Shown here piece after piece: positions 8,419 to 19,484 of a stretch of DNA of 64,000 bases. This DNA comes from Paenibacillus lycopersici (lineage in GTDB: Bacteria > Bacillota > Bacilli > Paenibacillales > Paenibacillaceae), in the NCBI RefSeq assembly GCF_010119935.1, contig NZ_CP048209.1:850001-914000 (forward strand), written 5' to 3'. Under the pieces are notes generated by a model, which was not told the DNA's origin, made no database searches, and saw nothing but the letters and a program-made list of their open reading frames with translations. A program made the translations under genes and the position numbers. Each line of letters begins with the position of its first letter. Within the stretch, counting starts at the first letter, position 1.

Positions 8419-9246
8419 ATGACAGAGAAAAATGTAAAAGGCAGTGTTCCGCTGTATGTGGCGTTGATCTTCTTCTCCCTCATCTTCATCTTCCCGATGT
8501 ACCTGGCCTTCGTGCAAGCGCTGAGCGCATGGAATACGACGCCTGGCTTCGTGTCCGTCGGCTTTCACCTGGAAAACTTCAAGTACGCGACGACGCTGAT
8601 CGATTTCTGGAACTTTACGAAGAACTCCGTCATAATCTGCGCGCTCTCGCTCATCTCGGTTGTGACGAGCGGTATTGGCGGCTATGCCTTCGCGCGGATC
8701 GTGGCGCCTGGCCGCAACGCGCTGTTCATGATCGTACTGTCGACGATGATGCTGCCGGGTATTATTACCCAAATTCCGCAATACATTCTGTACCATAAAT
8801 ACGGCTTGATCGATACGTTCTGGCCGTGGGTCTTCGGTGGAATCGGCGGCAGCGCGTTCTTCATCTTCTTGTACCGCCAGTTTTTCGCAGCCATTCCGAA
8901 GGAACTGGAAGAAGCGGCGCGGATCGACGGCTGCTCGATCTTCCGGACATACTGGAACATCTTCCTGCCGATGTCGATTCCAATCCTGGCGACGGTATCG
9001 ATCATGACGTTCCAAGGCACGTGGGGCGACTACCTGGGGCCGTTCATGCTGCTGAAGCAGGATCACTATCCGCTTGCGACGGCGCTCAGTATGATCAGCT
9101 ACAAGATCGAGGGCAACGACAAGCTGATTCTGACCTCCGTATCGACGGCGGCGGCGATCCTGCTCATCGTGCCGGTCGTCGTCACGTTCTTCCTCGGACA
9201 GCGCTATATCGTCGAGGGGATTGTCACGACGGGCGTCAAAGGGTAA
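8419..9246 (+). CDS. Sugar ABC transporter permease, MalG/AraQ type (copy 1)
   Basis: 275 residues. ATG 8419 is chosen because GGAGGG lies 12 bp upstream, within the end of the preceding gene. Six membrane segments; EAA loop IPKELEEAARIDGCSIFRTY at about residues 158-177. It pairs with the MalF-type permease to form the transmembrane channel. A very strong terminator follows 14 bp after the stop codon. The paralogue is at 11861-12688. Confidence 0.92.
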   Translation: MTEKNVKGSVPLYVALIFFSLIFIFPMYLAFVQALSAWNTTPGFVSVGFHLENFKYATTLIDFWNFTKNSVIICALSLISVVTSGIGGYAFARIVAPGRNALFMIVLSTMMLPGIITQIPQYILYHKYGLIDTFWPWVFGGIGGSAFFIFLYRQFFAAIPKELEEAARIDGCSIFRTYWNIFLPMSIPILATVSIMTFQGTWGDYLGPFMLLKQDHYPLATALSMISYKIEGNDKLILTSVSTAAAILLIVPVVVTFFLGQRYIVEGIVTTGVKG

Positions 9247-9260
9247 TCGAACGGACTGCC

Positions 9261-9307
9261 GCGACAGGCGTGCACTGGGAAACCGGTGCGCGTCTGTCGC
9301 TTTTTTT
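9261..9307 (+). terminator. Strong intrinsic terminator of transporter operon 1
   Basis: 18 bp uninterrupted stem (three G.U pairs) from GCGACAG (9261) to CTGTCGC (ends 9300), closed by a GAAA tetraloop and followed by seven T residues. It separates the two transporter operons. Confidence 0.9.
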
Positions 9308-9335
9308 GCATTTTGCGCTCATCCGCATTCCATAC

Positions 9336-9380
9336 GATTACCCGTTAAAATTAGAGGATCATCGTATACAAACGTGTACA
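9336..9380 (+). promoter_or_regulatory. Operator region of transporter operon 2
   Basis: GATTACC at 9336 and GATCATC at 9357, 21 bp apart, match the last two repeats before operon 1. The first-repeat-to-start distance is also preserved: the second repeat lies 85 bp before the TTG start, against 84 bp in operon 1. A degenerate cre-like TACAAACGTGTACA follows at 9367-9380. The upstream repeats and the TGTCGAA cluster of operon 1 are missing. Confidence 0.5.
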
Positions 9381-9441
9381 TCCCCCATGCTATTCTTAAT
9401 ATCGAGCAAGACACATTTACTTCTCCAAGGGGGAAAAGAAA

Positions 9442-10884
9442 TTGAGAAAATGGAGCATCATGCTTACGGCTGTAACGGCTGCGGCCGTCGTGCTGTCGGG
9501 CTGCGGTAACAGCAACAACAATGGGGGCGGCAATGCCGCAAGCAATAGCAGCGGCAACAACGCCGCTGCGACGACGGGTAACGGCGGCGATACCAATGCG
9601 GCAGCAACCGACAATTCCGGCAGCAAGGACACCGGCGAAGTCGTGACGATCCGTACGAGCATCTCGGACGGCGAGCTGTCGAAGGATCAAATCGCCGAAT
9701 TCGAGAAAGAACATCCGAACATCAAGATTGAAATCGAAACGCTCGACGCTACGAAGCTGGCGGCAGAGCTGGCAACGGGCGACGCGCCTGACGTCATTCG
9801 CCTCTCCGGCGTATTCGATCTCCCGAACTACGTGATCAAGGGCATTGCGCTTGACTTGACGGACCGCGTGAATACGAGCTCGATATTCAAGTCGGACGAT
9901 CTGCTGCCGATCACGAACGTGTACCGCTTCGACGGCAAGACGGTCGGCACCGGCCCGATCTACGGCATGCCGAAAGACTGGTCCAACGACTATGCCATCT
10001 TCTATAACAAGAAGGCGTTCGACGCTGCTGGTGTGCAGGTTCCGGATCCGACGAAGCCGCTGACCTGGCCTGAAGTGTTCGACCTGGCCAAGAAGCTGAC
10101 GATCAAGGACGGCGACAAAGTCAAGCAATACGGTCTGGCTGCCAACGAGTGGGGCAAAACGGAACCGAACTTCAACAACCTGCTGCAATATCTGCTCAGC
10201 GCAGGCGTAGACATCAATGCGGCAGACAGCGGATCGGTCAACTTCGATAACCAAGCGGTCAAAGACTACATCAACATGTGGGTGCAAGGCATCAAGGACA
10301 ACGTCGGCCCGAACTCCGTCAACAACGACCAAACGTCCGGCGGCGACCTGTTCTTCAAGGATCAAGCCGCGATGCTCATCGACGGATACTGGTACAGCGG
10401 CGCAATCCGCAGCAACGAAAGCGCCAAGACGCATCTGTCCGACTACGGCATGCTGCCTACGCCGATCGCTCCGAACGGCACGCGCGTAGCGCCTACGGGC
10501 GGCGCAACCGGCGCGATCATCAACAAGGATTCGAAGCATCCTGACGAAGCGTGGACGTTCTTCGAATGGTTCTTCGGCGGCAAACCGGCCGACGACCGTG
10601 CGAAGACTGGCTGGGGTCTGCCGATCTTCAAGAGCAAGATGGATCTGCTGCCGAACGAAACCGACTTCGACAAGCAAGTCAACGCCGTTCTCCAAGACGA
10701 GTTGAACTACACGAGCCAATACCTGCAAGTCAATCCGTACCTCGCGGGCGGCGGCTGGTCGATCTTCGATAAATACGTGCAGCCTCTGTACTTTGGCAAA
10801 TCAAATGTGGACGACGCCATTAAAGGCATGACTAAAGATGCTAACGTGGCCATCGACGAAGCAAAAGCCGCAGCAGGACAGTAA
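9442..10884 (+). CDS. Sugar ABC transporter substrate-binding lipoprotein (copy 2)
   Basis: 480 residues from a TTG start behind AAGGGGG. Lipobox LSGC with C21, then a long low-complexity Asn/Ala/Gly/Thr tether to about residue 65. The mature CUT1 binding-protein fold is closely similar to copy 1. Differences concentrate in the tether and in the segment around 10036-10160 (VQVPDPTKPLTWPEVFDL in place of VPLPSTTEPMTLPELMDL) and near the C-terminus, so the ligand may differ. It heads the second three-gene importer operon. Confidence 0.9.
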   Translation: MRKWSIMLTAVTAAAVVLSGCGNSNNNGGGNAASNSSGNNAAATTGNGGDTNAAATDNSGSKDTGEVVTIRTSISDGELSKDQIAEFEKEHPNIKIEIETLDATKLAAELATGDAPDVIRLSGVFDLPNYVIKGIALDLTDRVNTSSIFKSDDLLPITNVYRFDGKTVGTGPIYGMPKDWSNDYAIFYNKKAFDAAGVQVPDPTKPLTWPEVFDLAKKLTIKDGDKVKQYGLAANEWGKTEPNFNNLLQYLLSAGVDINAADSGSVNFDNQAVKDYINMWVQGIKDNVGPNSVNNDQTSGGDLFFKDQAAMLIDGYWYSGAIRSNESAKTHLSDYGMLPTPIAPNGTRVAPTGGATGAIINKDSKHPDEAWTFFEWFFGGKPADDRAKTGWGLPIFKSKMDLLPNETDFDKQVNAVLQDELNYTSQYLQVNPYLAGGGWSIFDKYVQPLYFGKSNVDDAIKGMTKDANVAIDEAKAAAGQ

Positions 10885-10899
10885 TAGTCAAGTCTAGCG

Positions 10900-10925
10900 G
10901 GGAGGGTTCCAGTCGGAACTCTCCC
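10900..10925 (+). other. Intercistronic hairpin (operon 2)
   Basis: 11 bp stem GGGAGGGTTCC / GGAACTCTCCC with an AGTC loop and no T-run. It is the counterpart of the operon 1 hairpin. The stem is kept through a C to T change that leaves a G.U pair and an extra closing C-G pair, so the structure rather than the exact sequence appears to be conserved. Confidence 0.6.
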
Positions 10926-10949
10926 TTCTCGTCATAAAGGAGCGAAAGT

Positions 10950-11852
10950 ATGAAAGAGAAGACAAAACAAACCATCGCATTCTACTCGATGATCTCGCCA
11001 TGGTTTATCGTGTTCCTGGTATTCGGCCTTTATCCGATGTTATACGGCCTCTATTTGAGCTTCACCAACTTCTACGGCTTCAATATCAAGAAATTGAAAT
11101 GGATGGGACTGCAAAATTACCACAAGGTGTTTACGGACTCCGATGCCATGTATTCCCTCGGCAGAACGATGTATGTCACGGTCATCTACGTGCCGCTGAG
11201 CTTGGCGATCGGTCTTGGCCTAGCCATGCTGCTGAATAGGCAGGTGCGCGGAGTCGGGGTGTACCGGACGATTTTCTACTTGCCTTCCATCGTGCCGGCG
11301 ATTGCCAGCGTCCTGATGTGGAAGTTTATGTTCTCCAGCAACAATGGCGTATTGAACGGCATTCTGAATATCTTCGGCTTGCATTCCGTGAACTGGCTTG
11401 GATACGACTATGCCACGACGTCACTGATTATCATGCTCTTATGGGGCGCAGGGGGCGGCGTGTTAATCAATCTGGCGGGATTGAAGGGCATTCCGCGGGA
11501 TCTATATGAAGCGTCATCGATCGACGGCGCGACAAAGCTCAAGCAGACGATGCATATTACCGTGCCGCTCATGACGCCGGTTCTCTTCTTCAACCTCATT
11601 ATGGGCATCATCGGCTCGCTGCAAATCGGCTTGCAGGCGATCCTGCTCAACGGTTCGGAGCTGCTCTCGCGTCCGATTCAGCCGAACTATCTGTACTTCG
11701 TCCATGCGTTCCAGCAAATTTTCGCCTTCCAGCGGTTCGCATACGGCATGGCGCTGCTGTGGGTATTGTTCTTGGCGATTCTGGTGTTGTCGCTTATCGT
11801 CTTCACGACGAGCAGATATTGGGTTCACTACGAAACGGATCAGGAGGGATAA
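10950..11852 (+). CDS. Sugar ABC transporter permease, MalF/LplB type (copy 2)
   Basis: 300 residues, the same length as copy 1 and differing at scattered conservative sites (for example IFYLPSIVPA for AFYLPSIVPA). EAA loop LYEASSIDGATKLKQTMHIT. Same ribosome site and spacing as copy 1. The interaction loop is intact, so it is expected to be functional and served by a shared ATPase. Confidence 0.92.
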   Translation: MKEKTKQTIAFYSMISPWFIVFLVFGLYPMLYGLYLSFTNFYGFNIKKLKWMGLQNYHKVFTDSDAMYSLGRTMYVTVIYVPLSLAIGLGLAMLLNRQVRGVGVYRTIFYLPSIVPAIASVLMWKFMFSSNNGVLNGILNIFGLHSVNWLGYDYATTSLIIMLLWGAGGGVLINLAGLKGIPRDLYEASSIDGATKLKQTMHITVPLMTPVLFFNLIMGIIGSLQIGLQAILLNGSELLSRPIQPNYLYFVHAFQQIFAFQRFAYGMALLWVLFLAILVLSLIVFTTSRYWVHYETDQEG

Positions 11853-11860
11853 TCGACGTT

Positions 11861-12688
11861 ATGACAGAGAAAAGAGTAAAAGGCAGTGTTCCGCTGTACG
11901 TGGCGTTGATTTTCTTCTCCGCCATCTTCATCTTCCCGATGTACCTGGCCTTCGTGCAAGCGCTGAGCGCATGGAATACGACGCCTGGCTTCGTATCCGT
12001 CGGCTTTCACCTGGAAAACTTCAAATATGCGACAACGCTGATCGATTTCTGGAACTTTACGAAGAACTCCGTCATTATCTGCGCGCTCTCGCTCATCTCG
12101 GTTCTGACGAGCGGTCTGGTCGGTTATGCGTTCGCGCGGATCGCGGCTCCTGGCCGCAACGCGCTGTTCATGATCGTGCTGTCGACGATGATGCTGCCGG
12201 GTATTATTACCCAAATTCCGCAGTACATTCTGTTCCATAAATACGGCTTGATCGATACGTACTGGCCATGGGTATTCGGGGGAATCGGCGGCAGCGCGTT
12301 CTTCATCTTCTTGTACCGCCAGTTCTTCGCCGCGATTCCGAAGGAGCTGGAAGAAGCGGCGCGAATCGACGGCTGCTCGATCTTCCGGACGTACTGGAAC
12401 ATCTTCCTGCCGATGTCGATTCCAATCGTGGCGACGGTGTCGATCATGACGTTCCAAGGCACGTGGGGCGATTACTTGGGGCCGTTCATGTATCTGAAGC
12501 AGGACCACTATCCGCTTGCGACCGCGCTTAGCATGATCAGCTACAAGGTTGAGGGCAATGATAAAATGATTCTGACCTCCGTATCGACGGCGGCGGCAAT
12601 CCTGCTCATCGTCCCGGTTGTCATCACGTTCTTCCTCGGACAGCGCTATATCGTCGAGGGGATCGTAACGACGGGCGTCAAAGGGTAA
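11861..12688 (+). CDS. Sugar ABC transporter permease, MalG/AraQ type (copy 2)
   Basis: 275 residues; ATG 11861 lies 8 bp after the preceding stop, with GGAGGG inside the end of the preceding gene. EAA loop IPKELEEAARIDGCSIFRTY is identical to copy 1. The sequence directly after the stop still begins TCGAACGG-CTGCCGCG as in copy 1, showing that the duplication extended into the downstream terminator. Confidence 0.92.
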   Translation: MTEKRVKGSVPLYVALIFFSAIFIFPMYLAFVQALSAWNTTPGFVSVGFHLENFKYATTLIDFWNFTKNSVIICALSLISVLTSGLVGYAFARIAAPGRNALFMIVLSTMMLPGIITQIPQYILFHKYGLIDTYWPWVFGGIGGSAFFIFLYRQFFAAIPKELEEAARIDGCSIFRTYWNIFLPMSIPIVATVSIMTFQGTWGDYLGPFMYLKQDHYPLATALSMISYKVEGNDKMILTSVSTAAAILLIVPVVITFFLGQRYIVEGIVTTGVKG

Positions 12689-12761
12689 TCGAACGGCCTG
12701 CCGCGTTAGGCATGTACCGTGTACCGGTGCACTGAAGACCGGGTTGCAAACGATGTTCTAC

Positions 12762-12809
12762 AGCCGTCCCGGCGCATGGCTTGAAATCGTGCGCCAGGGC
12801 GGCTTTTAT
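12762..12809 (+). terminator. Terminator of transporter operon 2
   Basis: 15 bp stem AGCCGTCCCGGCGCA / TGCGCCAGGGCGGCT, with one mismatch and one G.U pair, then TTTTAT. It differs from the operon 1 terminator. A decayed copy of that terminator can be seen at 12690-12750. Confidence 0.75.
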
Positions 12810-12951
12810 CAGAATCTCATCGGGTCTGATTTCGCGACGAAATCGCGGGCGATAATTCGGCGCATGCAGGAATCGTCGGGGGCGGGACCGAAATCAAGCT
12901 TGGTATAAAGACAGTCGTATACGTACGTTTCGGCGCAAACCGCGAACTTAA

Positions 12952-16050
<3,099 letters not shown>

Positions 16051-16068
16051 GGGCAGCTTAAATTAAGA

Positions 16069-16109
16069 AGAGAAACCCGCGTACTTGGTGTTCGTACGCG
16101 GGTTTCTCT
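16069..16109. terminator. Hairpin after lacZ
   Basis: Perfect 16 bp stem AGAGAAACCCGCGTAC / GTACGCGGGTTTCTCT with a 9-nt loop, about 20 bp after the stop codon. There is no clear T-run, so it could be an mRNA-stabilising 3' hairpin or part of a double terminator with the next hairpin. Confidence 0.6.
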
Positions 16110-16117
16110 ATGTTAAG

Positions 16118-16145
16118 AAGCTTGGTCGATGGACCAAGCTTTTTG
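16118..16145 (+). terminator. Second hairpin after lacZ
   Basis: Perfect 10 bp stem AAGCTTGGTC / GACCAAGCTT with a GATG loop, running into TTT. Confidence 0.7.
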
Positions 16146-16386
16146 CTTGTTTTGTTTGCTGCCGACGGAGCGGCTATGGCTTCGCTTGCACGAGGCTTGC
16201 GCTACGGCAGGGGCCGTGGAGCTCGAGGCGCGCGGGGCGGAAATGCTGCCGCGGCAGGCAGGGGGAAGAAAGGAGGGAAGGATGGAAAAGAAGGAAGGGA
16301 AATGTCGCCTGAGGCGCGTCGGACAGGCGGGCTGGACGCTGCTGTGGTAGGAATTGGCCTCGCTCGTTCGGGGCGAAGCGATATGG
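16146..16386. other. Non-coding stretch after lacZ
   Basis: Purine-rich, GC-rich sequence with no supported gene. Short open frames on both strands lack ribosome sites and have biased composition. Confidence 0.5.
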
Positions 16387-16418
16387 CCGAAAAAGCTGCC
16401 TGAAGGCAGCTTTTTCGG
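16387..16418. repeat. Perfect 14 bp hairpin, type B repeat core
   Basis: CCGAAAAAGCTGCC / GGCAGCTTTTTCGG around TGAA. The same AAAGCTGCC core recurs as a half-element at 16709 and throughout 61.05-62.0 kb. Confidence 0.75.
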
Positions 16419-16760
16419 CAGGCTCTTTGCAAAGCTACTGAGTACGAGGAGGGAAAAGTTGCTCGAACAGAACTTTACCGGCATTATTGCCGGTCCGTGG
16501 TGGGTAAAGTTGCTCGAACAGCAACTTTACCGGCATTATTGCCGGCCAGAGGCGGGAAAAGTTGCCCGAACAGCAACTTTACCGACATTTTAGTCGGTCT
16601 GACGCGAATAAAGTTGTTCGTATAGCAACTTTTCGTCATTCTGAGGCAGGTGTGTAAGGTTCTTTGCAAGGCTACTGGGAATTCGGTCTCGTCCAAGCCG
16701 AAATGGCCGAAAAAGCTGCCTGAAGGTAGGAATTCGCTTTCGTTCGAGGCGATATGCCCG
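16419..16760 (+). repeat. Composite repeat locus 1: four 51-52 bp hairpin units between two linker copies
   Basis: GTTGCtCGAAC-type units start at 16458, 16509, 16561 and 16613 (steps 51, 52, 52). Each forms a stem such as AAAGTTGCT / AGCAACTTT, and most carry a second small hairpin of the CCGGCATTATTGCCGG kind. The array is bracketed by direct repeats related to GGYTCTTTGCAARGCTACTG (16421 and 16658). The segment at 16635-16675 recurs inverted at 61169-61213. No coding function is supported. Confidence 0.75.
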
Positions 16761-16816
16761 CCCGAACAAGCTGCTTAGTAGACAGGGATTCAGTTCGCCC
16801 CCTAGCGCTTCGCCCC

Positions 16817-17866
16817 CTAGCGCTTCGCGCACAGCGCCGACAGCTCGGCGAGCTCGTGCAGCTCGTCCGCGCCGAGCGCGAATGTCATCGCGCGGACGTT
16901 CTCTTCCGCATGATGCGGCTTGGAAGCGCCGGGGATGGCGAAGACCGTCTCGCCGTTGGCGTGGATCAGCCAATTGAGCGCGATTTGGCTCGGCGATGCG
17001 CCGTATTTGGCGGCGAGCTCGTCCAGTCGGGCGATCAACGGCTGCGTCCGCTGCAGCCCGGCGGGCTTGAAGCCGCCGGATAGCTTGCGCGGGCCCGTGA
17101 TGCTGCGAATCAGCTCCGGGTTCTTGTGAAACTTGCCGCTCAGGAGCCCTTGTTCCAGCGGCGAATAGGCGATGATGGCGATGCCCAGCTCCTTGGCCGT
17201 TTCCAGGATGCCGTTGCGCTCGATACGCCGGTCCAGCAGATTGTATTTGACCTGGTTGGACGTCAGGCGCAGGCCCTGCGCCCGCAGCGCCTTGTCCGCT
17301 TCGCGCATCTTGTCCGCGGAGAAATTGCTGACGCCGATATGGCGGATGCGCCCGGCCTTCGCCAGCTTCGCCATCTCGTTCATTTCGGCGGTCGCGGACG
17401 AGAAGGAGAACGGCTGGTGCACCTGATACAGGTCGATCGGCCAGCCCTTCAGCCGGCGCAGACGTTCATCGATCGTACGCGGAATGCTGCTTGCCGTTCG
17501 CATGATCGGCCACCATTTCGTCGCGACGCGAACGTCCCGGGGAGAGGCCCCGGCTGCGTTCAATGCATTCGCCAACGCTTCTTCGGACCGGCCGCCGCCG
17601 TAGATTTCGGCGGTATCGAACCAATTAATGCCGCCGGCCAGGCTGATTCGCACGATCGAGGCGATGTCGGCATCGCTCAGCATAGGCCAGAACCTGCCGA
17701 CCATGCCGCTGCCTTTGCTGAACTGCCAGCAGCCAAGACCGAGCGGCGACAGGTTCAAATCGGAAGGGCCCATTCGCCGAAGCCGGATTTGCGCTGCTCC
17801 GCCTTGGGCCGGCTGGCCTTGACCTGGAATAGGACCACCTTGCTCGTTCAGTTCCGTTCGCGTCAT
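16817..17866 (-). CDS. Aldo/keto reductase
   Basis: 349 residues. ATG at 17866 is preferred over in-frame starts up to 17914 because AAAGGAG lies 8 bp upstream of it. It is an NAD(P)H-dependent oxidoreductase with a TIM barrel. Visible family marks: GLGCWQFS near the N-terminus, catalytic D and Y in WFDTAEIYGGGRSE, Lys in VATKWW, His in DLYQVHQP, GVSNFS, and the cofactor-side YSPLEQGLLSGKF. It lies alone on the minus strand, convergent to lacZ and downstream of a repeat locus. The substrate cannot be read from the sequence; sugars or aldehydes are possible. Confidence 0.88.
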   Translation of the reverse strand: MTRTELNEQGGPIPGQGQPAQGGAAQIRLRRMGPSDLNLSPLGLGCWQFSKGSGMVGRFWPMLSDADIASIVRISLAGGINWFDTAEIYGGGRSEEALANALNAAGASPRDVRVATKWWPIMRTASSIPRTIDERLRRLKGWPIDLYQVHQPFSFSSATAEMNEMAKLAKAGRIRHIGVSNFSADKMREADKALRAQGLRLTSNQVKYNLLDRRIERNGILETAKELGIAIIAYSPLEQGLLSGKFHKNPELIRSITGPRKLSGGFKPAGLQRTQPLIARLDELAAKYGASPSQIALNWLIHANGETVFAIPGASKPHHAEENVRAMTFALGADELHELAELSALCAKR

Positions 17867-17914
17867 CTCCGCATCTCCTTTATACATGTTCACCGTACGC
17901 ACGGTGCCAGCCAT

Positions 17915-18063
17915 TCACAAAAGAACGGTACCGGCGCCCCATCAAATCACGCACTCACGTACGCACGGTGCCAGCACCTCATCATTTCACGCACTCACAC
18001 ACCAACGACGCCAACACCTCACGCACCAAACTTCCCGCAAGCGGCTCGTCCAGCTAAACTCCC
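17915..18063. other. Short repeats between epimerase and reductase genes
   Basis: Two copies of GTACGCACGGTGCCAGC (near 17891 and 17960) and CACGCACTCAC repeats, without a clear terminator. Probably degenerate repeat sequence. Confidence 0.4.
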
Positions 18064-18936
18064 CTAGCGGGTATACCCGATCGCCAGCTCCAGATCCAGC
18101 TGCCCGCCGGCCGCCAGCTCCGGGAGCCCGTCCCGCGTGTTCAACGCGCTGTTCAGCGCCATCCACGGCTCCACGCAGACGAACGGCGAGCCGGTCACCT
18201 GCCAGAGCACGACGTATTTGAACGCGTCGCTGTATGTCAGCGCCACGGCGCCGCCTCCCGGACCCGGAAAAGCGATGCGCCGCGCCGAGGCGTCGAGCAA
18301 TGCAACGGATTCCTTCAGGCCGTCGAGCGGGATAGCGCCCTTGATCGGTTTGACGACGTTATCGTTGTAATCGAGGTATTGGGTTGCATCGGTGTCATAG
18401 ACAAGGTTTTTATCGTCGGCGCGGAAATACGGGTGGAAGCCCGCGTAGAACGGCATGCTGCGCTCCGACAGATTGCGGTACGACTGGCGAATCCGAAGCT
18501 CGCCGTCCACCAGCGCATAGGTGAAAAGCAGCTCGAACGCGAACGGGAACTCCGCAAGCGTGCCGTCGTCGCTGCGCAAGCGAACCGTCACGGACGCTTC
18601 GCCGTCCTCGGATACGGCAACGACCTCCCACGGGCGATTGCGGGCGACGCCGTGGTTGCGCATCGCATAGGTACGGCCTTCCCACTCGAACTTGCCTTCG
18701 ACGAGCTGGCCGCAGATCGGGAACAGCACCGGGTTGCCGCCCCGAATATTCGCTTGCGGATCGACGAACGTCGCCCGGTCGAAATAAAATAGCTCTTCGC
18801 CGCGCAGCTTGCAGCTGATGGCGATGGCGCCGCGCTCGGGGCAGATCGTAACTGAAGAATCGGTCCCGGCGTCCTGCAAGGTGTACAGCGGATACACGTC
18901 CGCGTGCTGCGTCACTTCATAGCGTTTCTGATTCAT
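18064..18936 (-). CDS. Aldose 1-epimerase family protein
   Basis: 290 residues from the second in-frame ATG (18936), which has a proper distance to GGAGG; the first ATG at 18945 abuts it. Mutarotase-superfamily features: RGGNPVLFPICG, the catalytic-type His in MRNHGVARNRPWEV, and YAGFHPYF. It probably interconverts anomers of an aldose or sugar derivative, which fits neighbouring galactoside hydrolysis. It is monocistronic, and a PadR operon starts divergently upstream. Confidence 0.85.
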   Translation of the reverse strand: MNQKRYEVTQHADVYPLYTLQDAGTDSSVTICPERGAIAISCKLRGEELFYFDRATFVDPQANIRGGNPVLFPICGQLVEGKFEWEGRTYAMRNHGVARNRPWEVVAVSEDGEASVTVRLRSDDGTLAEFPFAFELLFTYALVDGELRIRQSYRNLSERSMPFYAGFHPYFRADDKNLVYDTDATQYLDYNDNVVKPIKGAIPLDGLKESVALLDASARRIAFPGPGGGAVALTYSDAFKYVVLWQVTGSPFVCVEPWMALNSALNTRDGLPELAAGGQLDLELAIGYTR

Positions 18937-19038
18937 AGGGATCATCCTCCGTCGTCACATTCGGTCGTCTTGCTTATTGAAAATCATACCATATTGCCTG
19001 GCCCTGGCTAAAGCCTGCCAAAATGTTACTGTTTCCCG

Positions 19039-19134
19039 CCAGCTATATTGCATTGTTGAATAGCTGGTGATATAGTATAGCTATCGAGCGAAAGCTCACC
19101 ATTTTTTTGGCCAGCTATTCTACATTGATGAATA
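19039..19134 (+). promoter_or_regulatory. Promoter and operators of the PadR operon
   Basis: -35 TTGCAT (19048-19053), 17 bp, -10 TATAGT (19071-19076). The -35 sits inside a perfect dyad CCAGCTAT (19039-19046) / ATAGCTGG (19060-19067). A direct repeat of the left half and centre (GCCAGCTATtcTaCATTGaTGAATA pattern) recurs at 19110-19134. Autoregulation by PadR is inferred. Confidence 0.65.
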
Positions 19135-19163
19135 CTCAACGATAACTAATAGGGGCGCTGCGA

Positions 19164-19484
19164 ATGAATGTGCAATTTAAGAAAGGCGTACTCGATCTAT
19201 GCGTACTGGCGCTGACTGCATGGGAAGACCGGTACGGCTACGAGCTGGCGGTGACGATGTCGTCGAAGTTCGAGGTTGCGGTCGGGAGCGTATACCCGCT
19301 GCTTAACCGACTGACGCTGGAAGGCTTCTTCTCTACGTATCTCAAGGAATCGAGCGAAGGGCCGCCGCGCAAGTATTACAAATTGACCCCCCAGGGCCAT
19401 GCGCATCTCATGGAGCTGATCCGCGAATGGCGAAATTTCTCCGTTGCGGTGGATGAACTCATTAAGGAAGGTGTAGAACGATGA
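19164..19484 (+). CDS. PadR-family transcriptional regulator
   Basis: 106 residues with the PadR winged helix: KKGVLDLCVLALTAWEDRYG, then VGSVYPLLNRLTLEGFF and PPRKYYKLTPQGHAHL. The C-terminal helix would form the dimer interface. Its stop overlaps the next start by 4 bp (ATGA), so the three genes are translationally coupled. PadR-DUF1700-DUF4097 operons are common in Firmicutes and are usually autorepressed; cell-envelope stress is the suspected signal. Confidence 0.92.
   Translation: MNVQFKKGVLDLCVLALTAWEDRYGYELAVTMSSKFEVAVGSVYPLLNRLTLEGFFSTYLKESSEGPPRKYYKLTPQGHAHLMELIREWRNFSVAVDELIKEGVER

Noticed and set aside
6026..12688. Insertion sequence or transposon as cause of the operon duplication
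   Set aside because: No transposase, terminal inverted repeats or target duplications were found at either edge; a simple tandem duplication explains the layout.
16110..16403. Overlapping short frames after lacZ
   Set aside because: Begin inside the lacZ downstream hairpins and consist of low-complexity Gly/Arg/Glu sequence.
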